Part shown: piece after piece, positions 7,470 through 15,841 of the stretch
Layout of the letters: each line of letters starts with the position of its first letter
Numbering within the stretch: position 1 is the stretch's first letter
Origin: Candidatus Nanohalarchaeota archaeon
GTDB lineage: Archaea > EX4484-52
Reading direction: 5' to 3'
DNA: 21,276 nucleotides
NCBI GenBank assembly: GCA_030632385.1
Contig: DAOVUW010000007.1
Span: 1 to 21,276 of the forward strand
Translations under genes and position numbers: made by a program
Notes under the pieces: model-generated
Seen by the model: the letters and a program-made list of their open reading frames with translations, nothing else
The model's database searches: none
What the model was told of the DNA's origin: nothing

Positions 7470-8222
7470 ATGGAAATAAAGCGAAATACTTTTTTAAAAA
7501 GAATAGAAATATTCTTGAAGACTTTAAAGGAAGTCTACAGAGAAAGAGGAATTTATTACTTTCTTCGCACCAGCGTTATATTGTTCTATAATGTTCCTTT
7601 TTATTGCCATTATATTATTTTTAGACCAAAAAAGACTTTCATATTCCAGAAAGAAAGTTATGATTACTTCTACCACTTATATAATATGACTTGGAGAAAT
7701 GAAAGAATTGTAGAAATTCCGATTATTTGGAAAATAGTAGAAAAATATCGCGGAAAAAAGATTCTTGAAGTGGGCGATGTTTTATCTCATTATTTTTCTG
7801 TTAACTATGATATAGTGGATAAATATTCAAAAACTGATGGGATAATTCAACAAGATGTTGTTGATTACAAGCCTGCTACCAAGTATGATTTGATTGTTAG
7901 TATCTCTACTCTGGAACATGTTGGCTGGGATGAAAATTTGCATGAACCTATGAAAGTTATGCGTGCTATTGAAAATTTAAAGAGTCTTCTTTCTAAAAAA
8001 GGAAAAATGGTTGTTAGCATCCCTTTGGGATATAATCAAGACATGGACAAGTTGCTAAAAGAGAATAAAATAAAATTTACCAAACAATATTACCTGAAAC
8101 GAATTTCCAAAGATAATAAATGGATAGAAATTAATCAGGATGATGCTTTTACTATAAAATATGGAACTCCTTTTTGTAATGCCAATGGATTGATTATAGG
8201 TATTATATCCAATGTAAATTAA
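7470..8222 (+). CDS. methyltransferase-like protein with degenerate SAM motif
   Basis: A 250-residue protein with the outline of a class I methyltransferase: strand 1 ILEVGDVLSHYF (98-109), DIVDKY (114-119), then YDLIVSISTLEHVGWDE (139-155) matching the post-I strand, and a late strand MVVSIPLGYNQD. Motif I lacks the usual GxGxG glycines, having GDVLSH instead. Related glycan-cluster proteins share this form, so it may bind a different cofactor, be inactive, or be a diverged enzyme. The first 70 residues include an aromatic-rich hydrophobic stretch (IYYFLRTSVILFYNVPFYCHYIIF) that could sit on the membrane. It converges on the GT-C gene, and the two stop codons share one TTAA at 8219-8222. Confidence 0.7.
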   Translation: MEIKRNTFLKRIEIFLKTLKEVYRERGIYYFLRTSVILFYNVPFYCHYIIFRPKKTFIFQKESYDYFYHLYNMTWRNERIVEIPIIWKIVEKYRGKKILEVGDVLSHYFSVNYDIVDKYSKTDGIIQQDVVDYKPATKYDLIVSISTLEHVGWDENLHEPMKVMRAIENLKSLLSKKGKMVVSIPLGYNQDMDKLLKENKIKFTKQYYLKRISKDNKWIEINQDDAFTIKYGTPFCNANGLIIGIISNVN

Positions 8223-9445
8223 ATAATTCTTAAAATAAAGACACAAAAATTAATTAATATTATACTTGTGGTAATTAAAAAAATTACTCTCGATTGATTT
8301 TTAAAGTTTTTAGAAAAATTAATCAATCCAACAGCACCAAAAAAACTAACACCAAACAAACCCTGAATCAAATGCCTGTCAAAGCCCACTTTATTTACAA
8401 TAAGATACGTCAGATAAACAATAGTAAAAATAAACAATGGATTTTTATGCATGTTTTTAAATCCATAAAGAAAAAACAAAAGAACAAAAGAAAAACACAT
8501 AAAAAAAGCCAAGCAAAGAGATGTCACTGTTGCATATGTGGGATACAGCATCATATAAGCTTTTGTTCCAATAACGCGAACTTCAATAAACAAGTAAATC
8601 AAATCAGCCCAGTATAAATATAAAAAATATAGAATTGGAGGAAATAGCATCATGGCAATGCGAGGCATAATTGTTTTTTTGTCTAATTTATAAAATAATG
8701 GAAGTATGCTCAACAAAATAAAAATCTCTCTTGTGAATACCGCAATTATCGCAGATAAAAGATACCAGAATACATATTTATTTTTTTTTGTTTTATAATA
8801 TTTTTTAAGCATCAAAATTGCATACATTCCGAAAAATAAGGCTGTAAAATCAGTATGTCCACTTATAAAAAAAGTTATTGTCGTAGATGATGTTAAGAAA
8901 AATAAAATGGCAATAAAAGCAGTCTGACTAGAAAAATTATATTCTTTTGAGAACAAAACAAGCAAATAAGCACATAAAAGAACAAAGATTATATTTACCA
9001 ATGTTGCTGAAAAAAATATATTGCCAAAAATCAGATTTGTAAATGCAATCAAAATAGGATAAACCGGTCTTGTTGGAGAATAGAGTGGACCTTTAGAACT
9101 CAAAGAATATTTTTCATTAATATTGCTCTGTGTGCCTCCTTGAAAAGTCGTTTTGTTTTCAATTGTTTCGTTCAGCTCTTTAGTCCAATGAAATTCATCA
9201 ACCCAACTCATATTTCCCTTAAAAAACAATTTGGTCCTTTCAAGAGTAATATTTTTATCCGGTCGATATGGAGCAAGAGAAATATCAGAATAAGGATTTG
9301 ATATTTTTTGCTGCATTAACACAGCTTCTTCTACATACCCCTCACAAAAATAAGCTACTCCATCAAAATACCGAATTGTAGAAAACAAAAGCACAAGGCA
9401 TACTATGAGAAATATTATTGCTCTTTGATTTCTTGAAAAATACAT
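8219..9445 (-). CDS. GT-C-like polytopic membrane protein
   Basis: A 408-residue membrane protein with about ten hydrophobic helices. A first helix (RAIIFLIVCLVLLFSTIRYF) is followed by a roughly 90-residue hydrophilic loop and then YSPTRPVYPILIAF, the layout of ArnT/PMT-type (GT39/GT-C) transferases that use polyprenyl-phosphate sugars outside the membrane. The loop carries acidic candidates (EGYVEE; WVDEF) and four N-x-S/T sequons (NIT, NMS, NET, NKT). A further conserved-looking loop is FTREIF. I placed the start at ATG 9445-9443 rather than at a TTG 18 bp upstream. It diverges from the flippase with 50 bp between starts and converges with the 7470 gene. The family assignment rests on topology, so it is tentative. 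Confidence 0.7.
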   Translation of the reverse strand: MYFSRNQRAIIFLIVCLVLLFSTIRYFDGVAYFCEGYVEEAVLMQQKISNPYSDISLAPYRPDKNITLERTKLFFKGNMSWVDEFHWTKELNETIENKTTFQGGTQSNINEKYSLSSKGPLYSPTRPVYPILIAFTNLIFGNIFFSATLVNIIFVLLCAYLLVLFSKEYNFSSQTAFIAILFFLTSSTTITFFISGHTDFTALFFGMYAILMLKKYYKTKKNKYVFWYLLSAIIAVFTREIFILLSILPLFYKLDKKTIMPRIAMMLFPPILYFLYLYWADLIYLFIEVRVIGTKAYMMLYPTYATVTSLCLAFFMCFSFVLLFFLYGFKNMHKNPLFIFTIVYLTYLIVNKVGFDRHLIQGLFGVSFFGAVGLINFSKNFKNQSRVIFLITTSIILINFCVFILRII

Positions 9446-9495
9446 ATATTCAAAACAAAACAATTCTTTTTATTTTTTTTGTTTTATTGGTTTAT

Positions 9496-11040
9496 ATGAA
9501 TGAAGATAAAAAAACAATGGCCAAAGGAGCAATGTTTGTTTTTGCAGGGATAATTATATCAAAACCTCTTACTTATCTCTGGAGAATATTTATTGCTAGA
9601 TATATTGGACAGGAAGCATATGGAATATTCTCTATTGCTCTTGCATTGCTGGGTTTTGCAACAGTATTTTCAGTGATGGGATTTTCTGACGGACTCATAA
9701 GGTACACTTCTTTTTATCAGGCAAAACAAAAATATGCAGATGTAAAAGGAATATTAATCTCTGTTTTTTCTGTTAATCTGATTTCTACTTCACTTATTTC
9801 AGGTCTCCTCATAGTTTTCGCTCCTTTTTTTGCAAAGAATTTTTTTCATAATAGCAATGTAGTTGGTCCTATCTATATTGTGGCAGTTTCCCTTCCTTTT
9901 TTTGTTTTTGGAAATCATTTTCTGAATCTTTTGAAAACACAAATGAGAATAGATTATATTGCACTCATACAAAGCATAATTGAAAGCATAGTAAAAATAA
10001 TTGCAACAATTGTTTTTTTTTACATAGGGTATATTGTTCTTGCACCGATTTTAGGTTATCTGATAGCTCTTTTTGGAACTTTTATTTTAGCAGGTTATTT
10101 TCTTTTTTTCAAGACAAGATATGGAAGAATATTTAAAGAAAAAGCAAAATATCATTGGAAAGAGTTATTTTACTATTCATTACCTCTCATGTTTGTAGGT
10201 TTCCTCGCCTCTTTTATTATGTATACAGATACGCTTATGCTGGGATATTTCACGGATAATGTCCAAACGGGCATATATAACGCTGCTCTTCCAACAGCAA
10301 GTATGCTTTCTATAATGCTTACTGCTTTTTCATCACTATTTTTTCCTTTGTTTGTCGAGAAATACAGCAAAAAGCAATATACCCATATGAATATGCTATA
10401 TACATTGATAGTGAAATGGATATATCTATCTGTTCTGCCTTTATTGTTTGTTTTTATTTTTTTCTCAGATATAATTTTAAATGTCTTATTCGGTCCAGCT
10501 TATGTTGGAGGAGCAAAAGCATTAAGTATTCTGGCAATAGGTTTTTTTATATATAATGTAACCGGTCCAACACACGAAGTATTAATGACCTTAAAAAAAC
10601 AGAATTTGATATTTATGATAATGGCTTCTGGTAGCATTCTTAATATAATGTTGAATTATTTACTTATTCCTATTTATGGAATGAATGGCGCAGGAACCGC
10701 GACATCTGTGTCACTAATATATATAAATATATTCTCTTTGTTTTTTGCATATAGATATCTAAAAATATTTCCTTTTACATTCAATCAACTAAAAGGATTT
10801 ATTACAACAGCCCTAGCCTTTATTACTACTTATTTAATAGTAAAAATGATTTTTCCTGTAACTCCCTTATTCATACTTATTCCTGCGTTAATAACATATA
10901 TGATAATATATTTTCTTATTATGGTGAAACTAAAAATTATAGATAAAGAAGATTTAAAGCTACTTAAGGCATTGGAGGAAAAGACAGGAATTAAACTTAA
11001 CTTTCTTGAGAAGCTTGTTAGAAAAATTTGCAACATATAG
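9496..11040 (+). CDS. Wzx/MATE-type polysaccharide flippase
   Basis: A 514-residue MOP-superfamily protein with about 14 transmembrane segments. It would flip a polyprenyl-linked glycan across the membrane. The N-terminus MAKGAMFVFAGIIISKPLTYLWRIFIARYIGQEAYG is the standard opening of RfbX/Wzx-type flippases: amphipathic start, positive residue in helix 1, then the GxxxYG turn. A second half begins near ELFYYSLPLMFVGFLASFIMYTDTLMLGYF, the other family hallmark (D-x-x-M-L-G). I chose ATG 9496 because the family begins here. A TTG frame extends upstream to 9418 but overlaps the divergent GT-C gene. It may be the exporter for the glycan made by the surrounding genes. Two T-runs follow the stop. 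Confidence 0.92.
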   Translation: MNEDKKTMAKGAMFVFAGIIISKPLTYLWRIFIARYIGQEAYGIFSIALALLGFATVFSVMGFSDGLIRYTSFYQAKQKYADVKGILISVFSVNLISTSLISGLLIVFAPFFAKNFFHNSNVVGPIYIVAVSLPFFVFGNHFLNLLKTQMRIDYIALIQSIIESIVKIIATIVFFYIGYIVLAPILGYLIALFGTFILAGYFLFFKTRYGRIFKEKAKYHWKELFYYSLPLMFVGFLASFIMYTDTLMLGYFTDNVQTGIYNAALPTASMLSIMLTAFSSLFFPLFVEKYSKKQYTHMNMLYTLIVKWIYLSVLPLLFVFIFFSDIILNVLFGPAYVGGAKALSILAIGFFIYNVTGPTHEVLMTLKKQNLIFMIMASGSILNIMLNYLLIPIYGMNGAGTATSVSLIYINIFSLFFAYRYLKIFPFTFNQLKGFITTALAFITTYLIVKMIFPVTPLFILIPALITYMIIYFLIMVKLKIIDKEDLKLLKALEEKTGIKLNFLEKLVRKICNI

Positions 11041-11059
11041 ATGCACTTAAAGGTATTAG

Positions 11060-11089
11060 TTTTTCTACTCAATAAAAAATGTAATTTTT
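11060..11089 (+). terminator. oligo-T terminator of the flippase gene
   Basis: Two TTTTT runs lie 20 and 45 nt after the flippase stop, and the second is followed directly by the TGCATAGCATGCA palindrome. This fits archaeal T-run termination. Confidence 0.4.
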
Positions 11090-11231
11090 ATGCATAGCAT
11101 GCAATTAATACATATCCTCTTCTTTTTTCATCGTAAATGAACAACCCCGCCAGAGTAGAGCTTTAGGATATCCATTTAGATGAAAAATTTCATTCTACAG
11201 CAACTACAAGATATTAAATCCAATAAGGAAT

Positions 11232-11262
11232 AAAAGATTATATCTTTTGAAAATATTCAAAA
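11232..11262. promoter_or_regulatory. two overlapping perfect palindromes upstream of the TylF gene
   Basis: AAAAGAT-TAT-ATCTTTT (11232-11248) and TTTTGAA-AATA-TTCAAAA (11245-11262) each have 7-bp perfect arms and share the central TTTT. They end 20 bp before the TATA box at 11283, a position suitable for a transcription factor dimer site. Confidence 0.45.
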
Positions 11263-11282
11263 TAGAATATAATGCAGTAAAA

Positions 11283-11290
11283 GTATATAA
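11283..11290 (+). promoter_or_regulatory. TATA box of the TylF gene
   Basis: GTATATAA is centred about 25 nt before the ATG at 11312, the leaderless spacing seen at other starts in this window. Confidence 0.5.
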
Positions 11291-11311
11291 TGGTTATGAA
11301 TAAATAAAAAG

Positions 11312-12079
11312 ATGATTACAAAACTAAAAAAGATTGTTCAGAAAACCGCTGGAAAAATGGGGTACAGAATAGTTAAAGGCAAATCAACTGAATTTCCAAA
11401 AGATATGGATAAATATTTTAAGGAAATATATGAAGAATGCAAACCTTACACAATGACTTCTATCGAAAGAATGTATGCTCTATACAAGGGTGTTGAATAT
11501 GTAGTTAATTCGAAAATACCTGGAGACTTTGTAGAATGTGGCGTTTGGAGAGGCGGGAGTTCTATGATAATTGCTAAAACATTATTGAAAATGAAAGAGA
11601 CCAATAGAAAAATATATCTTTATGATACTTATGAGGGTATGTCTAAACCTACAAAAAAAGATAAAGAAACAAGTACTTCTCTATCTGCACTCGGAGAATG
11701 GGAAAAATCACAAAAAGAAAATTACAATGATTGGTGCTATTCTCCTTTAAAAGAAGTAGAAAATAATATGAATTTGACTAAATACCCTCTCAAAAACATC
11801 ATATTTGTTAAAGGCATGGTTGAAGAGACAATCCCTAAAAATATTCCTACTAAAATAGCTCTTCTTAGATTAGATACAGATTGGTATGAATCAACATATC
11901 ATGAACTCGTTCATCTATATCCAATATTAATAAATAAAGGCGTGTTGATAATTGATGATTATGGATGTTGGGCAGGTGCAAAAGAAGCAGTAGATGAATA
12001 TATCCAAGAAAATAATACGACTATTTTACTAAACCGGGTTGATGGCACTGGAAGAGTAGGAGTAAAATTAGCTAAGTGA
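11312..12079 (+). CDS. TylF/macrocin-type O-methyltransferase
   Basis: A 255-residue enzyme of the TylF family, metal-dependent SAM O-methyltransferases acting on sugar hydroxyls. Motif I is FVECGVWRGGSS (73-84). Strand 2 is IYLYDTYEGM (101-110), and LRLDTDWYESTYHEL (185-199) followed by LIIDDYG (212-218) supplies the aspartates that bind the metal and catalyse transfer. Known members include MycF and TylF of macrolide sugar methylation, and homologues are common in glycan clusters. The start at 11312 is supported by a TATA box 25 nt upstream. The next gene begins 13 bp after its stop. Sugar O-methylation of the surface glycan is the likely role, by inference from family and context. Confidence 0.92.
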   Translation: MITKLKKIVQKTAGKMGYRIVKGKSTEFPKDMDKYFKEIYEECKPYTMTSIERMYALYKGVEYVVNSKIPGDFVECGVWRGGSSMIIAKTLLKMKETNRKIYLYDTYEGMSKPTKKDKETSTSLSALGEWEKSQKENYNDWCYSPLKEVENNMNLTKYPLKNIIFVKGMVEETIPKNIPTKIALLRLDTDWYESTYHELVHLYPILINKGVLIIDDYGCWAGAKEAVDEYIQENNTTILLNRVDGTGRVGVKLAK

Positions 12080-12092
12080 GGACAACAGGATA

Positions 12093-12911
12093 TTGCGTAA
12101 AAATATCTTAAGATATGTCGAAATTTATCAATATATTATGGACAAAAATAGTTCTACTAATTGTCTCAACGAACAGAGAAAAAGAGAATTAGATACATTG
12201 CTGGAAAATATATCCTTTAAACCAGATGCAAATGGACTGGAAATTGGTTCAGGAAACTGCTACCAGTCGAATTTTCTCAAAAAAAAGTTTTCTTTTTTAA
12301 TCTCGACAGAATATGATAAAAATGCGATAGATAAAAAAAATCTTAAAGACATTCTTTTTTTATTATGCGATGCACAAAATCTTTGTTTTAAAAAAAATAA
12401 ATTTAATGTCATATATTCTTCAAATGTGTTTGAACATATTCCCAATAAACACGAGGCACTCAAAGAGATGACACGCGTTTTAAAAGACGATGGGGTCATG
12501 ATACATATAATGCCTTCAAGAACCTGGAAAATACTGAATTTTTTCGGTCATTACCTGAATCTTTTGCGTTCAGTAATAATCATGCTTATTTTAAAAAAAG
12601 AAAAACCGCCCGAAAAGACAATTAACAAAAAAGAGAATGTAGAAGAAAAAAAGAAAATAATGCGCTTTTTCATACCTCCAATTCATGGAACTTACAAAAC
12701 GCATTTTGAAGAATATATTTGTTTTGGGAAAAACAGATGGATTGTGTTTTTCGAAAAAAATAATATGAAGATTGAAAAAATAATAAAAATGCCTTTATAT
12801 TCAGGTTATATGTTTGGATTTGAACGCCTGAGAAGATCAGGAGAATTTCTCGGCTTTTCATCTTCTTATGCGTATTTTGTTTCCAAAACTATAAAAAAAT
12901 CTTCTAAATAA
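12093..12911 (+). CDS. Methyltransf_11-type SAM methyltransferase
   Basis: A 272-residue class I methyltransferase with motif I GLEIGSGN (48-55), an acidic strand-2 residue in STEYD (71-75), and NVFEHIPNKHEALKEMTRVLKDDG (111-134). The C-terminal third includes GTYKTHFEEY and a basic, aromatic tail likely used for the acceptor. I take the TTG at 12093 as start because RYVEIYQYIMDKN reads as coding and GTGAGG (12076-12081) lies upstream, overlapping the TylF stop. An ATG at 12138 (residue 16) is the alternative. It sits 13 bp after the TylF gene and 6 bp before the GT4 gene, so the three form an operon. The acceptor is unknown, and a glycan or polyprenol-linked intermediate is inferred. Confidence 0.85.
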   Translation: MRKNILRYVEIYQYIMDKNSSTNCLNEQRKRELDTLLENISFKPDANGLEIGSGNCYQSNFLKKKFSFLISTEYDKNAIDKKNLKDILFLLCDAQNLCFKKNKFNVIYSSNVFEHIPNKHEALKEMTRVLKDDGVMIHIMPSRTWKILNFFGHYLNLLRSVIIMLILKKEKPPEKTINKKENVEEKKKIMRFFIPPIHGTYKTHFEEYICFGKNRWIVFFEKNNMKIEKIIKMPLYSGYMFGFERLRRSGEFLGFSSSYAYFVSKTIKKSSK

Positions 12912-12917
12912 TAATTT

Positions 12918-13982
12918 ATGAAAAAAATATGTTTTGTCATGCCCCAGATGTATCCTCTTCTGTCTGGATTTAAAGACAACAAAATAATTGGCGGCTCAGA
13001 AATGCAAGTCGACCGCATAGCAGATACTTTGGATAAAAAAAAATACGAGATATGTTTCATAGTAAATGAAAAAGGTGATGATGAAATCCTTAATGGAAAA
13101 AAAATAGTAAAGTTCAGTGGGAACAACCATATTTCTATCTATCTATCTTTCATAAAAGCATTCATACGCGCAGATGCAGATACTTATTATCAAAGAATAG
13201 GTGGCATGATAACAGGTTTCTGCGGTATTCTTTCAAAAATATGCAAAAAAAAATTCATCCACGCTGTTGCATGGGACAGGCAATGTGAAAAAAATAATTT
13301 TTCTCTCTTAAGGCATATAAGCTATAATATTGGAATAAAGTCAGCAGATGTCGTCATTTCCCAATCAGAATATCAAAAAGAACTTCTCAAAAAGAATTTC
13401 AACAGAAAAAGCATTGTGATAAAAAGCATTTACGTCATCAAGACAAAAGAAAAACCGCAAAAGAAAAACTTCATCTTGTGGGGCTCTACAATTGACAAGA
13501 CAAAACAGCCTGATTTATTTTTAAGATTAGCAGAGCAATTGCCGGAATATAAATTCATAATGTTTGGCGGAAAGCGAATGAATGAAGAAAGCACATATTC
13601 TAAAATAAAACAAAAAGCAAAAAAGATTAAGAATCTGGAATTTAAAGGATTTTTAGATAAAGAGGATGCCTTTGAACTGATAGAAAAAGCAACGGTTTTT
13701 GTAAACACTTCTGAATTAAATCGAGAAGGATTCCCAAATACTTTTCTTGAATCAGGAGATTGCTTTACTCCTGTCGTATCTCTCAATTCCAACCCAGATA
13801 ATGTCTTAACAAAATACAATAGTGGTTTTCATTCAAACTCTTTTGAACAGACGATAGACGACATAAAAACATTGATGAAAGATGAAAAACTAAGGGACGA
13901 AATGGGATTGAACAACCACAATTATGTATTGAAATACCACGATGCAAACAATATAATAAAAGAACTTGAAGCTGTTTTTTAA
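12918..13982 (+). CDS. GT4-type glycosyltransferase (GT-B fold)
   Basis: A 354-residue cytoplasmic glycosyltransferase. The N-terminal acceptor domain has IIGGSEMQVDRIADTL (23-38, the family's glycine loop and helix). The C-terminal donor domain begins around FILWGSTIDKTKQPDLFLRLA (185-205) and includes FGGKR, NLEFKGFL and the E-x7-E element from Glu270 to Glu278 in REGFPNTFLES. This is retaining GT4 architecture, with the length usual for the family. Donor and acceptor sugars cannot be predicted. It is the last gene of the TylF operon. Its stop codon overlaps the asnB stop in the shared TTAA at 13979-13982. Confidence 0.9.
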   Translation: MKKICFVMPQMYPLLSGFKDNKIIGGSEMQVDRIADTLDKKKYEICFIVNEKGDDEILNGKKIVKFSGNNHISIYLSFIKAFIRADADTYYQRIGGMITGFCGILSKICKKKFIHAVAWDRQCEKNNFSLLRHISYNIGIKSADVVISQSEYQKELLKKNFNRKSIVIKSIYVIKTKEKPQKKNFILWGSTIDKTKQPDLFLRLAEQLPEYKFIMFGGKRMNEESTYSKIKQKAKKIKNLEFKGFLDKEDAFELIEKATVFVNTSELNREGFPNTFLESGDCFTPVVSLNSNPDNVLTKYNSGFHSNSFEQTIDDIKTLMKDEKLRDEMGLNNHNYVLKYHDANNIIKELEAVF

Positions 13983-15820
13983 TCCATTTCTATATCGTAC
14001 AAATCAAGATACTTCTCCAAAACGAACAGTCCAAAAGGTCTTTTGCAATAATATAAATTCTTATCCATTGTTTGAATATAAGAATCCACAACATTTTTAT
14101 TTATCAATTTGTTTTTTGCAAGCACCGAATTATTCAATGTTTCAACAACTTCGTCTTTCATGAATTTATTTACCCAATAGTCAAAAGGAACGCCATATCC
14201 TCTTTTCTTTCTTTGGATAATCTCAGCAGGCAAATATTTCTTCCCGACCTCTTTTAAAATATATTTTTCTGTTTTGCCTTTTAATTTGAAATCAGGAGGA
14301 ATCTGGTATGAAAACTCAACAATTCTGCAATCCTGAAGCGGGCAACGCTCTTCAAGACCAAAAGCAAGCGTTGATTTATCTGCTTTCATATTAAAGCATT
14401 CTGCAAGCAAAACTTTCTGGTCAATATACTGAAGCTGGTTTAATGGCGAAGAGAAAGTTCCTGTATGCTTATTTGTTGATTCTATTACTTTGTCAAAATC
14501 AACTTTATATGCCATAAGTTTTTTTATTTCGTTTTCAGTAAAATAACTCAAAATTATGCAATTTGATTTCCCGTAATCTCCTCCATTTGCAAGCAGTTCA
14601 ATTCCCTTTAGTATTTTAGATGGCGGCAGTATTTTTGCAAGGTTTGAAAATAGTGGCTTGAAATAATTAAAAGGAGTCTTTGACATCATATTGGTGTATC
14701 TTAAAAGCCCATACCATTCATAACCGGCAAATACTTCATCTCCTCCCTCTCCTGCCAAAACAACAGAAACATGCTTTTTTGCATATTCGCTTATAAAATA
14801 ATTCGGTATGAATCCTGCTTCTGCCATAGGATCATCGTAATGCCATATCATTTCATCAAATCTTTTTGAAAACATCTCTCCATCCACTATAAATTCATGA
14901 TGAGTGGTCCCCAAATGATCAGATACAATTTGCGCGTATTTTAGCTCATTTTCTACTTCATCATCAAACCCAACGCAGAAAGTGTGCATTTCCTTATCAT
15001 AATATTTTGAATAAAGCGCAGTAACCAATGAAGAATCCAATCCGCCGGATAAAAAGCTTCCGACAGGAACATCGCTTATCAAACGCTTTTTTACTGCATC
15101 ATTGAGCAATTCATCCAGCTTTTCTTTTGCTTTGCCAAAATCCATGTATTTGATGTCTTCTTTTACATCCCAGTATTTTTCCAGTTTTATTTTTTTTGTT
15201 TCCAAATCAAAAATCAGGTTGTGGGAAGCAGGCACTTTTTTTATATTTTTAATAAGAGTATCTGTCCCAGGAGTAAAATGATAAGTAAGATAGGTTGCAA
15301 GCTGAGATTTATTCAATGTTCTTTTTATTTCATGCTCTAAAATTCCTTTTATCTCTGAACAAAATATGAATTTATCTTTGTCTAGATAATAGTAAAGGGG
15401 CTTTTTCCCCATTTTGTCTCTTGAAAGAAACAATTTTTTTTTAGATGAATCATAGATGCAAAATGCCCACATACCGTTAAATTTCTCAACGCATTTTGCG
15501 CCCCATTCTTCGTAAGCATAAAGTATGACTTCTGTGTCTGTTTTAGAAGTAAAAGAATATCCTTTCTTTTGGAGTATTTTTTTTATTTCCAAAAAATTGT
15601 ATATTTCTCCATTAAATGTTATAACAATATCCCTTTCATTGTTTTTCATCGGCTGCTTACCTTTCGGAGATAAATCAAGTATTGAAAGCCGAACATGACC
15701 AAGACTCAGATTATCATCAAGAAAAAAACCATCTCCATCAGGACCCCTGTGCTTGATGGTTTTGTTCATTTGTTTTATCAGAGTTTTATCGCACCAATTA
15801 AATCCACTTATGCCACACAT
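13979..15820 (-). CDS. asnB: asparagine synthase (glutamine-hydrolysing), AsnB type
   Basis: This 613-residue enzyme has an N-terminal Ntn glutaminase (nucleophile Cys2; HVRLSILDLS, 42-51; FNGEIYN, 69-75; D95 in TDTEV) and a C-terminal ATP-pyrophosphatase domain with the PP-loop SGGLDSS (258-264). Downstream signatures are LAGEGGDEVFAGY and ERCPLQDCRIVEF, and later KRGYGVPFDYW. All catalytic residues I can check are present. It would use glutamine and ATP to amidate aspartate. Members in glycan clusters are also known to amidate sugars or other carboxylates. The position between the glycan island and the CotH module leaves both readings open. Start at ATG 15820, with a TATA-like element 27 nt upstream, so it may be transcribed separately from the DUF4956 gene 54 bp away. 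Confidence 0.93.
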   Translation of the reverse strand: MCGISGFNWCDKTLIKQMNKTIKHRGPDGDGFFLDDNLSLGHVRLSILDLSPKGKQPMKNNERDIVITFNGEIYNFLEIKKILQKKGYSFTSKTDTEVILYAYEEWGAKCVEKFNGMWAFCIYDSSKKKLFLSRDKMGKKPLYYYLDKDKFIFCSEIKGILEHEIKRTLNKSQLATYLTYHFTPGTDTLIKNIKKVPASHNLIFDLETKKIKLEKYWDVKEDIKYMDFGKAKEKLDELLNDAVKKRLISDVPVGSFLSGGLDSSLVTALYSKYYDKEMHTFCVGFDDEVENELKYAQIVSDHLGTTHHEFIVDGEMFSKRFDEMIWHYDDPMAEAGFIPNYFISEYAKKHVSVVLAGEGGDEVFAGYEWYGLLRYTNMMSKTPFNYFKPLFSNLAKILPPSKILKGIELLANGGDYGKSNCIILSYFTENEIKKLMAYKVDFDKVIESTNKHTGTFSSPLNQLQYIDQKVLLAECFNMKADKSTLAFGLEERCPLQDCRIVEFSYQIPPDFKLKGKTEKYILKEVGKKYLPAEIIQRKKRGYGVPFDYWVNKFMKDEVVETLNNSVLAKNKLINKNVVDSYIQTMDKNLYYCKRPFGLFVLEKYLDLYDIEMD

Positions 15821-15841
15821 ATAAATAAATAAGTCCGCATG

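Larger units (their letters stand above)
11041..11311. other. 271-bp intergenic region with palindromes
   Basis: No convincing gene lies here. It holds T-runs after the flippase (11060-11064, 11085-11089), a 13-bp palindrome TGCAT-AGC-ATGCA (11091-11103), and a GC-richer patch around 11140-11175 whose frames are all interrupted on both strands. It also holds two overlapping AT-rich palindromes (11232-11262) and a TATA box for the TylF gene. The GC-richer patch could be a decayed gene fragment, but I cannot identify it. Confidence 0.5.

Noticed and set aside
8294..8617. Lysine/asparagine-rich plus-strand frame
   Set aside because: It is antisense to the GT-C membrane gene and has the low-complexity composition expected of reversed hydrophobic codons.
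9418..9495. Extended flippase start at TTG 9418
   Set aside because: The extension overlaps the divergent GT-C start, and flippase homology begins at the ATG near 9496.
11041..11311. Transposase remnant or a fourth copy of the 38-bp repeat near 11091-11125
   Set aside because: ATGCAATTAATACATAT resembles part of unit 1, but no flanking similarity follows, and the GC-richer patch gives no recognisable protein in any frame.
13430..14257. Frames opposite the GT4 and asnB genes
   Set aside because: Both lie inside strongly supported genes on the other strand and show no domain.
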